NCBI GenBank assembly: GCA_016303095.1
Contig: JAEDMH010000061.1
Location: 1 to 13,160, forward strand
Length of the DNA: 13,160 nt
Source of the DNA: Lentisphaeria bacterium
Lineage (GTDB): Bacteria > Verrucomicrobiota > Lentisphaeria > Oligosphaerales > Oligosphaeraceae
Reading direction: 5' to 3'
The translations under genes and the position numbers were made by a program. How positions within the stretch are numbered: the stretch's first letter is position 1; the number at the start of each line of letters is the position of its first letter. Of the stretch, positions 6,368 to 13,152 are shown one piece after another. The notes beneath the pieces are model-generated. The model was not told the origin of the DNA. It saw only the letters and a list, made by a program, of their open reading frames with translations, and searched no databases.

Positions 6368-7006
6368 ATGATGCCTTCTCCTCTGGAACGACTCCTGGAA
6401 AACCATCCCTGCCTCTCCGCCTGTCTGCCGCAAATTCAGGAGACGGCCCGCCTGCTGGAGGAGGGATTCCGCCGGGGCGCGACTCTCTTTACCTGCGGCA
6501 ACGGGGGCTCCTGCGCCGACGCCGACCACATTGCCGGAGAGTTCCTGAAGGGATTCTGCCGCCGCCGCCCCCTGGAAAAAGCTCTGGCCGACACCCTGGA
6601 ACGGCTGGATTCCGAGGATGGGGCTTTCCTGGGGAAAAAGCTGCAACAGGGCTTGCGCTGCATTCCTCTCTCCGGCTTTCCCGGCGCTTTGAGCGCCGTC
6701 CGCAATGACCTGGATGGGCAAATGGATTACGCCCAGGTGCTTCTGGCCTTGGGGCGCCCGGGAGACTTGCTCCTGGGCATCTCCACCTCCGGAAATTCCC
6801 GGAATGTGCATTTGGCGGCGACGGTCGCCCGCAGCTTGGGCATGACGGTGCTGGGCCTGACGGGGGAGGGGGGAGGACGCCTAGCCCGGGAGGCGGATGT
6901 GGCCATCCGGGTGCCCGCCCGAGAAACCTATCAGGTGCAGGAACTCCATCTTCCCGTCTATCACGCCCTCTGCCTCTCCGTGGAGGAAGCTCTCTTCCCT
7001 CTTTGA
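6368..7006 (+). CDS. gmhA: GmhA-like SIS-domain sugar-phosphate isomerase (probable sedoheptulose-7-phosphate isomerase)
   Basis: A 212-residue SIS-domain protein. GmhA converts sedoheptulose 7-phosphate to D-glycero-D-manno-heptose 7-phosphate, the first step to LPS inner-core heptose. Phosphosugar loops are CGNGGS (43-48) and GISTSGNS. The metal/catalytic ligands of GmhA are all present with family spacing: H54 and E58, then Q191 and H199 (QELHLPVYH). Against the roughly 192-residue E. coli enzyme there is an extra segment of about 27 residues (about 66-95, charged and helical) between E58 and the ND motif. The family includes DiaA and other SIS isomerases, so the exact substrate is less certain than the fold. 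Its position directly before lptD supports an LPS role. The gap from the rhomboid stop is 23 nt; ATG 6368 follows 18 consecutive pyrimidines (6347-6364) with no Shine-Dalgarno site. A second ATG at 6371 is possible. Confidence 0.8.
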   Translation: MMPSPLERLLENHPCLSACLPQIQETARLLEEGFRRGATLFTCGNGGSCADADHIAGEFLKGFCRRRPLEKALADTLERLDSEDGAFLGKKLQQGLRCIPLSGFPGALSAVRNDLDGQMDYAQVLLALGRPGDLLLGISTSGNSRNVHLAATVARSLGMTVLGLTGEGGGRLAREADVAIRVPARETYQVQELHLPVYHALCLSVEEALFPL

Positions 7007-7049
7007 TTCCCCCCCCCCGCTTTTCCTCTCCCTTCATCCCCCCCTCCCC

Positions 7050-9380
7050 ATGCACGCACCCCTTTCTACTCTCAAGGGAATCCTGCTCCTGGCCGTCCTG
7101 CTTTCTCTGGCCCCACGATTCTCTTGGGGAGAGGAATCTGCCCCCGCCACCACGCTGCTGGAGATTTCTGCGGACAGGCTGGAATACGGGGTGGACGCCA
7201 CGGAGGCCCGGGCGGAGGGAAATGTCCAACTTTCCTACGGCGATATCCGGATGACCTGCCAACGGGCCTCCATCAACCAGAAGACTCGGGATTTTCAGGC
7301 GGAGGGCGAGGTGGAGATTGTCATGGAGGGCAAAATGACGTGGCGTGTCCCATCCCTCCAGGGAAATCTGGATGACCGGACGGTTTCCTTTGGCCCCTTC
7401 CGCCTGAAGACCGATCTTTGGCATCTGGGGGGCGAGTCCGGGGAGAGCCTGGGCGCCCAGGAAGGGCAGGTGGTGAACCAGGGATGGATGACCACTTGCG
7501 ACCAGGATGCTCCCCATTACCGCATCCAGGCCAAGAAGATTACCTATAACCCCCAGGATGGCACCTTCGTGGCCCGCCACATGACTCTCCGGGTGGGCAA
7601 TGTCCCCCTCTTCTATTTCCCCGTCTTCCAGGGAAGCGCCGACGCCACCGCGGGCATGATCTTCCGCCCGGGATACTCCGGCAAGCGGGGAGCCTATCTC
7701 CGGGTGGGCCGGATCTGGCAGCACGGAAAGAAGGGAAACTCCCAGCTCTTCGTGGACGCCATGAGCAAACGGGGCCTGGGGGTGGGGGAGATCACCGAAT
7801 ACCGGGACGGGGAAACGCGGGAGGTGCAGACCAATCTCTACGGGCTCCATGACCTGGATCCCGCGGAAACCCAGCGGGGATATGACCGGCGATTCCGCTC
7901 CCAGGAAGACCGCTTCCGCTTGAAACTCTATTGGCGGGAAGCCTTGAACGACCACTGGTCCCTCCGCCTGAATCTGGACCTCCTCTCCGATCTCTCCATG
8001 CTGGATGACTGGTTCCGGCACGACTGGAGACACTGGGGACAGCCCAAGTCCTTCGCCAATCTCTCCTATGACAACGGATGGCTCCATTCCTCCCTGAATG
8101 TCCGCCCCCGCCTCAATACCTTCTACACCGTGGGAGAACAACTCCCGGAATGGCGACTGGACATCCCCCGCATGACCTTGCCCGCCTCCCCCCTGCCTCT
8201 GGTCTACTCCTCCCATACCTCCGCGGGATACTACACCATGCAGTGGAGAAACTTCGACCGCCAAAGACGGGAACTGATTCCCCCCTCTCTCTATCAGGAA
8301 AACCTCCACAAAGACCCCGCAGACTACGGCGCCTTCCGGGCCGATACGCTCCATACGCTCCAAATGCCTCTGGAGGTGGGAGATCTCTTCACCTTGACCC
8401 CACGGGCCAGTCTCCGGGTGACCTCCTATTCCCGCACCAGCCGTCAGGGAGTCTCCCAGGAGGAGCTGGCAGACTGGATCCAGGCCGACAATCCTGACGA
8501 TCCCGCCGGACTCTCCCCCGTGAAGGGACGCTATGACCGCCGGGGCGGCTCCCGCACCAGGGTGGCCACGGAATGGGGAGTGGAAGGCAGAACTTCTCTG
8601 GTGGGAGAATGGAGCAAGGCCGAATGCCCCTGGCTGGATGTGAAGGGACTCCGCCATGTGGTGGAACCCTACTTCAATTATACCTACGCCGGAGCTCCCT
8701 CCGTGGACCGGGATTATCTCTACTTCTTCGATGAAATCGACCGCCTCCAACGCCAAAATTTCCTGCGCCTCGGCCTGGAGCAACGGTGGATGACCCACGG
8801 GGAATCGGGACGCCTCCGCACGCTTCTTTCCCTGGAAAACTACCTGGATGTCCACCACCAGGATGGGGAGGAAACCCAACGGCACTGGGGAGATCTGGGA
8901 ACCCGACTGACCCTCCAACCCCGGGAAGACCTGCGGCTGTGGGGCACGCTCCTTCATGATGTGGGTGCAGGCCGCATCCAGCGGGGAGAGGTGGGCGTCC
9001 GCTACGGAAAGGAGGAAACCGGATTCTTCAGCCTCCGCTATGTCTACCGCAACAATCATCTCTCCCGCTCCGTCTACTCCATGGGCTCCACGCTGGCGGA
9101 TTTCACCGGAGAATCCGGATACCTGAAACGCTATTTCCAAAGCGCCGATACTCTCACCGCCCAGGTGAACATCCCCCTGAACCCCCTCACAAGCCTGGAA
9201 ATCGGCGCAGAATACGACTTCGAAAAAAACAACCTGGAAGAACACCACTATTATCTGACACGACAGCTCCACTGCTGGACCTTGGTGGGCGGCGTGGGAT
9301 GGGATGACCACGATTTCCAGGTGATGCTCCTCCTGAGACTCACCGCATTCCCCAACGTGAAACTCAATCTGAATCTGTAA
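7050..9380 (+). CDS. lptD: LPS-assembly outer-membrane protein LptD (OstA/Imp)
   Basis: A 776-residue outer-membrane beta-barrel that inserts lipopolysaccharide into the outer leaflet together with LptE. Length is close to the E. coli protein (784). A signal peptide covers residues 1-27 (hydrophobic 10-22, probable cleavage after SWG). An LptA/OstA-type jellyroll follows at about 35-150 (ISADRLEY, AEGNVQL, FQAEGEVEI). Then come repeated amphipathic strands with the LptD signature regions YFPVFQG and GMIFRPGYS (about 185-215). Near the C-terminus, HCW occupies the place of the CCW cysteine pair that forms the essential disulfide in E. coli; only one Cys is present here, so the disulfide scheme may differ. 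ATG 7050 is the first start giving a proper signal peptide; the in-frame GTG at 6897 lies inside the isomerase gene. The 43-nt gap before it is pyrimidine except for two bases. No LptE gene is in view. Confidence 0.92.
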   Translation: MHAPLSTLKGILLLAVLLSLAPRFSWGEESAPATTLLEISADRLEYGVDATEARAEGNVQLSYGDIRMTCQRASINQKTRDFQAEGEVEIVMEGKMTWRVPSLQGNLDDRTVSFGPFRLKTDLWHLGGESGESLGAQEGQVVNQGWMTTCDQDAPHYRIQAKKITYNPQDGTFVARHMTLRVGNVPLFYFPVFQGSADATAGMIFRPGYSGKRGAYLRVGRIWQHGKKGNSQLFVDAMSKRGLGVGEITEYRDGETREVQTNLYGLHDLDPAETQRGYDRRFRSQEDRFRLKLYWREALNDHWSLRLNLDLLSDLSMLDDWFRHDWRHWGQPKSFANLSYDNGWLHSSLNVRPRLNTFYTVGEQLPEWRLDIPRMTLPASPLPLVYSSHTSAGYYTMQWRNFDRQRRELIPPSLYQENLHKDPADYGAFRADTLHTLQMPLEVGDLFTLTPRASLRVTSYSRTSRQGVSQEELADWIQADNPDDPAGLSPVKGRYDRRGGSRTRVATEWGVEGRTSLVGEWSKAECPWLDVKGLRHVVEPYFNYTYAGAPSVDRDYLYFFDEIDRLQRQNFLRLGLEQRWMTHGESGRLRTLLSLENYLDVHHQDGEETQRHWGDLGTRLTLQPREDLRLWGTLLHDVGAGRIQRGEVGVRYGKEETGFFSLRYVYRNNHLSRSVYSMGSTLADFTGESGYLKRYFQSADTLTAQVNIPLNPLTSLEIGAEYDFEKNNLEEHHYYLTRQLHCWTLVGGVGWDDHDFQVMLLLRLTAFPNVKLNLNL

Positions 9381-9463
9381 CACGGAGAAGGGCGCTCCTG
9401 TTGAACACGGAGTACATGGAGGGCCCGGCAAGCCGGGCACACAGAGGAAACGGAGGTTTTTTT
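9379..9463 (+). repeat. CACGGAG-type 9-nt-periodic repeat around a palindrome
   Basis: Nine-base units lie here: AACACGGAG (9379-9387, overlapping the lptD stop), AACACGGAG (9404-9412), TACATGGAG (9413-9421), CACACAGAG (9438-9446) and GAAACGGAG (9447-9455). The palindrome GCCCGGC-AA-GCCGGGC (9423-9438) sits in the middle, and seven T residues (9457-9463) follow. The palindrome plus T tract might weakly terminate the lptD transcript, but 18 nt separate them. A reverse-orientation relative lies at 78-117. Confidence 0.5.
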
Positions 9464-9647
9464 ATGGGGGCGTTTGGTCGACGGTTCCCGTCTGCCTTGT
9501 GGCTCCCGGTTCCGTCTCTAGGGAGAGAATGCCCTGCCGGGCACCCTCTCCCCAGTCGGCGCTCTCGGGACCCACTTCCCTGGGCGGACAAGGCCGCCCA
9601 GGTCCCCCCCCCCCCACGGATCAAATTTTAGGATGAAATCCCTACCC
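9464..9647. other. Hairpin-rich gene-free segment ending near a C12 tract
   Basis: No gene was recognised. The segment contains a nested hairpin (GGGAGAG 9521-9527 with CTCTCCC 9546-9552, inside it GCCC 9531-9534 with GGGC 9539-9542). A perfect 9-bp hairpin follows (CCTGGGCGG 9579-9587 with CCGCCCAGG 9594-9602, 6-nt loop), and a run of 12 C (9604-9615) comes immediately after. No T tract follows either hairpin. The 76-codon frame from 9401 runs through the repeats and is not protein-like. Confidence 0.5.
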
Positions 9648-9750
9648 CCTCTAGAACATCTAGTCCTTCGATGCTTACCCCTTCGGAGGCAATCCTCATG
9701 AACCCCGTAGGGGTGGGAGGATCGCTAGACGGGGGTGTAGCGCAGCGCAA
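9648..9750 (+). repeat. Structured dispersed repeat, copy A
   Basis: The order is: CCTCTAGAA with a second CTAG (9648-9663); hairpin 1 (CCTTCG 9665-9670 with CGGAGG 9684-9689, 13-nt loop); hairpin 2 (ATCCTC 9692-9697 with GAGGAT 9717-9722, inner ACCCC 9702-9706 with GGGGT 9710-9714); GATCGCTAGACGG; and a small third hairpin (GCG-CAG-CGC, 9740-9748). The core 9691-9737 is nearly identical to 13062-13109, differing at about four positions. The element ends about 125 nt before the tRNA-Leu promoter. Its function is unknown. Confidence 0.75.
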
Positions 9751-9875
9751 CCCTTGGCGCCTATGGCGGACAGGTCGATCTCCTGCAGGGCAGGTCATGT
9801 ATAGAAGGAGCGGGAGGAGGAAGATTTCTTGCCCTGGGGTTTTTCGGGGATTTCGCAAAATTCCGGGAGGGGGAG
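9751..9875. other. Gene-free segment before the tRNA promoter
   Basis: I see no gene, clear promoter or terminator in these 125 nt. A 103-codon frame (from 9671) passes through here and into the tRNA gene; its composition and position argue against coding. Confidence 0.4.
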
Positions 9876-9903
9876 TTGCAAACCGGTTCCGTCTTGCTAT
9901 AGT
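9876..9903 (+). promoter_or_regulatory. Promoter of tRNA-Leu
   Basis: TTGCAA (9876-9881) and TATAGT (9898-9903) are 16 bp apart. TGC directly before the -10 gives an extended -10 element. Predicted transcription start is near 9910, about 37 nt before the tRNA. Confidence 0.7.
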
Positions 9904-9946
9904 ATCTCCGTTTTCCGCTTGGAGACAGGCGGGAGCATTTTTCATT

Positions 9947-10033
9947 GCCCGGGTGGCGGAATTGGCAGACGCGTTAGGTTGAGGGCCTAATGGAGTAACA
10001 TCCGTGCGGGTTCAAGTCCCGCTCCGAGCACCA
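9947..10033 (+). tRNA. tRNA-Leu (anticodon GAG), CCA encoded
   Basis: An 87-nt class II tRNA decoding CUC/CUU. The anticodon stem TTAGG/CCTAA (9974-9978, 9986-9990) encloses the loop TTGAGGG, giving GAG at 9981-9983. A long variable arm (GGA-GTAACA-TCC) and the T arm (GCGGG-TTCAAGT-CCCGC) are present, and CCA is encoded (10031-10033). The acceptor stem (9947-9953 with 10023-10029) has an unusual C-A mismatch at the third pair (C9949 opposite A10027) and a G-U at the seventh; the other five pairs are Watson-Crick. Confidence 0.95.
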
Positions 10034-10038
10034 GTTTC

Positions 10039-10079
10039 AACCTGGCTACCCCTAGAGGTGGCCAGGTTTTTTTGTTTTG
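10039..10079 (+). terminator. Rho-independent terminator of tRNA-Leu, abutting mnmG
   Basis: A 12-bp stem (10039-10050 with 10057-10068, one G-U pair) closes a 6-nt loop and is followed by seven T (10067-10073) and more T-rich sequence. The last stem base is only 22 nt before the mnmG ATG. Confidence 0.9.
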
Positions 10080-10090
10080 TTTTTGGTTCT

Positions 10091-11923
10091 ATGGACGAAT
10101 ATGATGTGATCGTGGTGGGGGGAGGGCACGCAGGATGCGAAGCCGCCCTGGCGGCGGCGCGGGTGGGAGCCCGTACTCTGCTGCTGAGCCTGAACCAGGA
10201 TCATCTGGCCCAGATGTCCTGCAATCCCTGCATTGGAGGGGTGGCCAAGGGGCAGTTGGTGCGGGAGATTGATGCCCTGGGGGGGGAGATGGGCCGGAAT
10301 GCCGACGCCACCACGGTGCAGTTTCGGATGTTGAACGCCTCCATGGGGGCCGCCGCCCAATCTCCCCGGGCGCAATGCGATAAGACTCTCTACCAGAAAA
10401 GGATGAAAATGGTCCTGGAACAGACTCCCGGCCTGGACATGCTCCAGGCGGAGGTCACGGGACTTCTCCTGGATCAAGAGGGGCAGGTCTGCGGGGTTCG
10501 CACCTCCCTGGAGGAGGAATGGCGCTCCCGCACGGTGGTTCTCGCCACCGGAACCTTCCTGGGGGGAACCCTTCATTTCGGCCTCCATCGTAGCGCCGGA
10601 GGACGGGCCGGGGACGCCGCCGCCCTGGAGCTCTCCCGCTTCCTTTCCATAAAACTGGGCCTGGAGATGGGACGGCTGAAGACGGGCACCCCAGTCCGCG
10701 TCCTGGGAAAGACCCTGGATTTTGCCTCCATGGAACCCCAGCCCCCCGATTCTTCCGGCGCAGGATTCTCCTTTGGCCCCGGAGACCGGGGAAATGTCCC
10801 CTTCTTTGGACAGCTCCAACTGGAGCAGCGTTGCTGCTATCTGACCCATTCCACGGAACAGACACGACAGCTGATCCTGGACAATCTCCATCGCTCCGCC
10901 ATGTATTCCGGAGCCATCCGGGGCATAGGCACCCGCTATTGCCCCTCCTTCGAGGACAAGGTGGTTCGCTTCGCCAGCCACCCCTGCCACCATATCTTCG
11001 TGGAACCCGAAGGAGACTCCACCGACGAATACTACCTCAACGGCCTGTCCACCTCCATGCCCGTGGAGGTCCAATGGCAGATGGTGCGCTCCATCCCCGG
11101 ATGCGAAAAGGCCTTCATCTCCCGATACGCCTACGCCATTGAATATGATTTCGTCTTCCCCTGCCAGCTGGACACTTCTTTGGCCCTTCGCCGCTATCCC
11201 ACCCTCTTTTTGGCAGGACAGATCAACGGCACCTCCGGATACGAGGAGGCGGCGGCCCAGGGATTGCTGGCGGGCCTGAATGCCGCCCGAACCGCCTGCG
11301 CCCTGGGGGAACCCCTCCGTCTCCGCCGAGATCAGGCCTATCTAGGCGTCATGGTGGATGATTTGGTGACCAAGGAGATTGTGGAGCCGTACCGCCTCTT
11401 CACTTCCCGGGCGGAGTATCGCCTGTCTCTCCGCCAGGACAATGCGGATCGCCGTCTCACCGCCCTGGGCCACCAGTATGGCCTGGCCACGGATGCCGCC
11501 TTCCAGCGCGTCCAATCCCTGGAGGAGGAGATTCAGCGGAGCCGGGAGATCCTGTCTCAGGTTCGGCTGGAGGGACACAGTGTGTTGGAGCTTCTGGCTC
11601 GCCCGGATTTCCGCTATGAGGCGCATCCCGATTTGCCCTCCTTGCCCCCCAGGGCCTTGCAACAGCTCACCGTGGATGTCCGCTATGCCGGATATTTGGC
11701 CCAGCAGCAGGAGCAGGCGAAAGGCATGCGGGAATTGGAGGCCTGGACCATCCCTGGAGATTTCTCCTTCCAACTGCCGGGGATCTCCTCGGAAGCCCGC
11801 CAAAAACTGGAGAAACGACACCCGGAAACCCTGGGACAGGCCGCCAGAATCGACGGGGTCACCCCGGCGGAAATCGGCATCCTCCAGGTGCATTTGCGAA
11901 AACGAAAGGAATCAAGACCATGA
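10091..11923 (+). CDS. mnmG: tRNA uridine-5-carboxymethylaminomethyl modification enzyme MnmG (GidA)
   Basis: A 610-residue FAD enzyme (E. coli 629) that, with MnmE, places the (carboxymethyl)aminomethyl group on wobble U34 of tRNAs reading NNA/NNG codons. FAD-binding GGGHAG is near residues 9-14, and a second nucleotide motif ATGTFLGG is near 155-162. Both conserved cysteines are present, in MSCNPCIGG and in RYCPSFEDKV. PRAQCDKTLY is the family signature. The C-terminal MnmE/tRNA-interacting region ends with DGVTPAEIGILQVHL. ATG 10091 matches the normal MnmG start; the in-frame GTG at 10004 lies inside the tRNA. It follows the tRNA-Leu terminator almost directly, with a T-rich rather than Shine-Dalgarno leader. 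Its stop overlaps the rdgB start in ATGA (11920-11923), so the two genes are probably translationally coupled. Confidence 0.96.
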   Translation: MDEYDVIVVGGGHAGCEAALAAARVGARTLLLSLNQDHLAQMSCNPCIGGVAKGQLVREIDALGGEMGRNADATTVQFRMLNASMGAAAQSPRAQCDKTLYQKRMKMVLEQTPGLDMLQAEVTGLLLDQEGQVCGVRTSLEEEWRSRTVVLATGTFLGGTLHFGLHRSAGGRAGDAAALELSRFLSIKLGLEMGRLKTGTPVRVLGKTLDFASMEPQPPDSSGAGFSFGPGDRGNVPFFGQLQLEQRCCYLTHSTEQTRQLILDNLHRSAMYSGAIRGIGTRYCPSFEDKVVRFASHPCHHIFVEPEGDSTDEYYLNGLSTSMPVEVQWQMVRSIPGCEKAFISRYAYAIEYDFVFPCQLDTSLALRRYPTLFLAGQINGTSGYEEAAAQGLLAGLNAARTACALGEPLRLRRDQAYLGVMVDDLVTKEIVEPYRLFTSRAEYRLSLRQDNADRRLTALGHQYGLATDAAFQRVQSLEEEIQRSREILSQVRLEGHSVLELLARPDFRYEAHPDLPSLPPRALQQLTVDVRYAGYLAQQQEQAKGMRELEAWTIPGDFSFQLPGISSEARQKLEKRHPETLGQAARIDGVTPAEIGILQVHLRKRKESRP

Positions 11924-12528
11924 GAATTGTCATTGCCACTTCCAATGCCCATAAGCTTCAGGAGTTCCGCGCCATGCTGGAACCCCTGGGACACCAAGTG
12001 GTGGGAGCAGGGGAAATGGGGGGAATGCCAGAGGTGGTGGAAGATGGCAAGACCTTCGAGGAGAATGCGGCCAAGAAGGCCTGTCAGGCCGCCATGGCCT
12101 TCCATTGCCCTGTGATGGCCGATGATTCCGGTCTGGAGGTGCTGGCCTTGGACGGGGAGCCCGGGGTCTTGTCCGCCCGCTATGCCGGGGAAGGGGGCAA
12201 CGATGGACGGAATCTGGCGAAACTCCTGGGAAAACTCCAGGGAGTGACGGATCGCCGGGCCCGCTTCGTCTGCGTCATCGCCCTGGCGGACGAGAGGGGC
12301 GTGCTCCAGGGATGTGTCCGGGGGGAGGTTCAAGGCCATATGGCCCAGGCCCCTCAAGGGAACGGAGGATTCGGCTACGATCCCGCCTTCGTGCCCCAGG
12401 GATATGACAAGACCTTCGGAGAGCTTTCCGCCACAGTGAAGAATTCCTTGAGCCACAGGGCGAGGGCCCTGGAGAAGGCGGTGGCCCAATTCTTCTCCCC
12501 CGCTTCCCGGGAAACCGGCAAAGAATAA
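11920..12528 (+). CDS. rdgB: Non-canonical purine NTP pyrophosphatase, RdgB/HAM1 family
   Basis: A 202-residue cytosolic house-cleaning enzyme that hydrolyses dITP, ITP and XTP to the monophosphates, keeping deaminated purines out of DNA and RNA. Family motifs are complete: ATSNAHKLQEF (residues 5-15, phosphate/nucleoside binding, Ser where Gly is common), DDSGLEVLAL (about 68-77), SARYAGEGG, GFGYDPAFVP and SHRARAL. AAAGGA (11905-11910) lies 9 nt upstream, and the start overlaps the mnmG stop by 4 nt. The stop codon TAA overlaps the Shine-Dalgarno site of the next gene. RdgB is a core gene with variable neighbours, so the link to mnmG may be only shared housekeeping expression. Confidence 0.95.
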   Translation: MRIVIATSNAHKLQEFRAMLEPLGHQVVGAGEMGGMPEVVEDGKTFEENAAKKACQAAMAFHCPVMADDSGLEVLALDGEPGVLSARYAGEGGNDGRNLAKLLGKLQGVTDRRARFVCVIALADERGVLQGCVRGEVQGHMAQAPQGNGGFGYDPAFVPQGYDKTFGELSATVKNSLSHRARALEKAVAQFFSPASRETGKE

Positions 12529-12541
12529 GGAGGCGTTTCTT

Positions 12542-12988
12542 ATGCAATCACGGTTTTCCTCCTTCCTGGGTCCTCGGGTGGTCATCTATTCCATTGTTGT
12601 TTTGGCCATGGCCTGGGTCTTCTGGCGGCAAGAGTCTCGGATGACCCCAAACGCTGTCCCCTCCCCCGCACCAGAGGAGAAGGTCTGGGAAGGCACTCCT
12701 GTTCACTCTCTACTGCCTCAACCTCTCCTGATGGCCCTGGGAACGCCGGAAATGCGGGAGAAAGTAGAGGCGGTGGTGAAACTGGCGGAGGAGTCTCCCG
12801 AACTGCGCAACGTTTTTATGGTGGTGTCCGTGATCCTGGATGAGCCCGAAAGCGTCAACTTGTATCTCCAGGTCTTCCAGTGCCAGGAACAGGAACTCCC
12901 TCTGGCCATCCTCTTCGACGCCCAGGGAGAGGAAATCCGGCGAGGCCCACTCCCCAAAACCAAGGAGGAACTGGAGGCCTTCCGTTAA
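12542..12988 (+). CDS. Small membrane-anchored protein of unknown function, possible degenerate thioredoxin-like fold
   Basis: I do not recognise this 148-residue protein. It has one N-terminal membrane segment (about 11-28, after a short basic stretch), with no clear cleavage site or lipobox, then a Pro-rich linker (about 35-48). The soluble part is predicted outside the cytoplasm. Residues about 90-148 recall the second half of a thioredoxin fold: a hydrophobic strand (NVFMVVSVIL), a helix, then ELPLAILFDAQGEEIRR in the place of the cis-Pro strand, and a last helix (KTKEELEAF). The CxxC active site is absent, so a redox role is not supported; the resemblance is by eye. The start is secure: AAGGAGG (12527-12533) lies 8 nt before ATG, overlapping the rdgB stop. 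It is the third gene of the mnmG-rdgB cluster. Confidence 0.7.
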   Translation: MQSRFSSFLGPRVVIYSIVVLAMAWVFWRQESRMTPNAVPSPAPEEKVWEGTPVHSLLPQPLLMALGTPEMREKVEAVVKLAEESPELRNVFMVVSVILDEPESVNLYLQVFQCQEQELPLAILFDAQGEEIRRGPLPKTKEELEAFR

Positions 12989-12996
12989 CTCCTCCC

Positions 12997-13020
12997 TTCT
13001 AGATTTCTAGATTTCTAGAC
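12997..13020. repeat. Three tandem TTCTAGAT units
   Basis: TTCTAGAT (12997-13004), TTCTAGAT (13005-13012) and TTCTAGAC (13013-13020) form an exact 8-bp tandem array. It leads directly into the structured repeat copy B, which adds two more CTAG sites (13024-13027, 13033-13036). Confidence 0.85.
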
Positions 13021-13150
13021 CCTCTAGAATCTCTAGCCCCCCTATCTGGGGGGATGGGGGGAATCCTCCTGAACCCCGGCAGGGGTGGGAGGATCGCTAG
13101 ACGGTGGTGAAGGGAGGCCCGAAGGGCCGACCGGAACCCCCGGCAAGGAG
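13021..13150 (+). repeat. Structured dispersed repeat, copy B
   Basis: The order matches copy A. CCTCTAGAA and a second CTAG come first (13021-13036). Hairpin 1 pairs CCCCCC (13037-13042) with GGGGGG at 13056-13061 (13-nt loop), or alternatively with 13048-13053 (5-nt loop). Hairpin 2 pairs ATCCTC (13063-13068) with GAGGAT (13089-13094) around ACCCC/GGGGT. Then come GATCGCTAGACGG and hairpin 3 (GGCCC-GAA-GGGCC, 13116-13128). It lies 32 nt after the stop of the mnmG-rdgB cluster and has no T tract, so it is not an obvious terminator. The right end is uncertain. Confidence 0.75.
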
Positions 13151-13152
13151 AG

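Noticed and set aside
6489..9440. 983-codon open frame antisense to gmhA-lptD
   Set aside because: It lies opposite clear gmhA and lptD genes, has low-complexity Gly/Ala/His-rich sequence and no recognisable domain; GC-rich third positions produce such shadows.
9671..9982. 103-codon frame overlapping the repeat and tRNA-Leu
   Set aside because: It runs through the structured repeat, the tRNA promoter and half of the tRNA gene.
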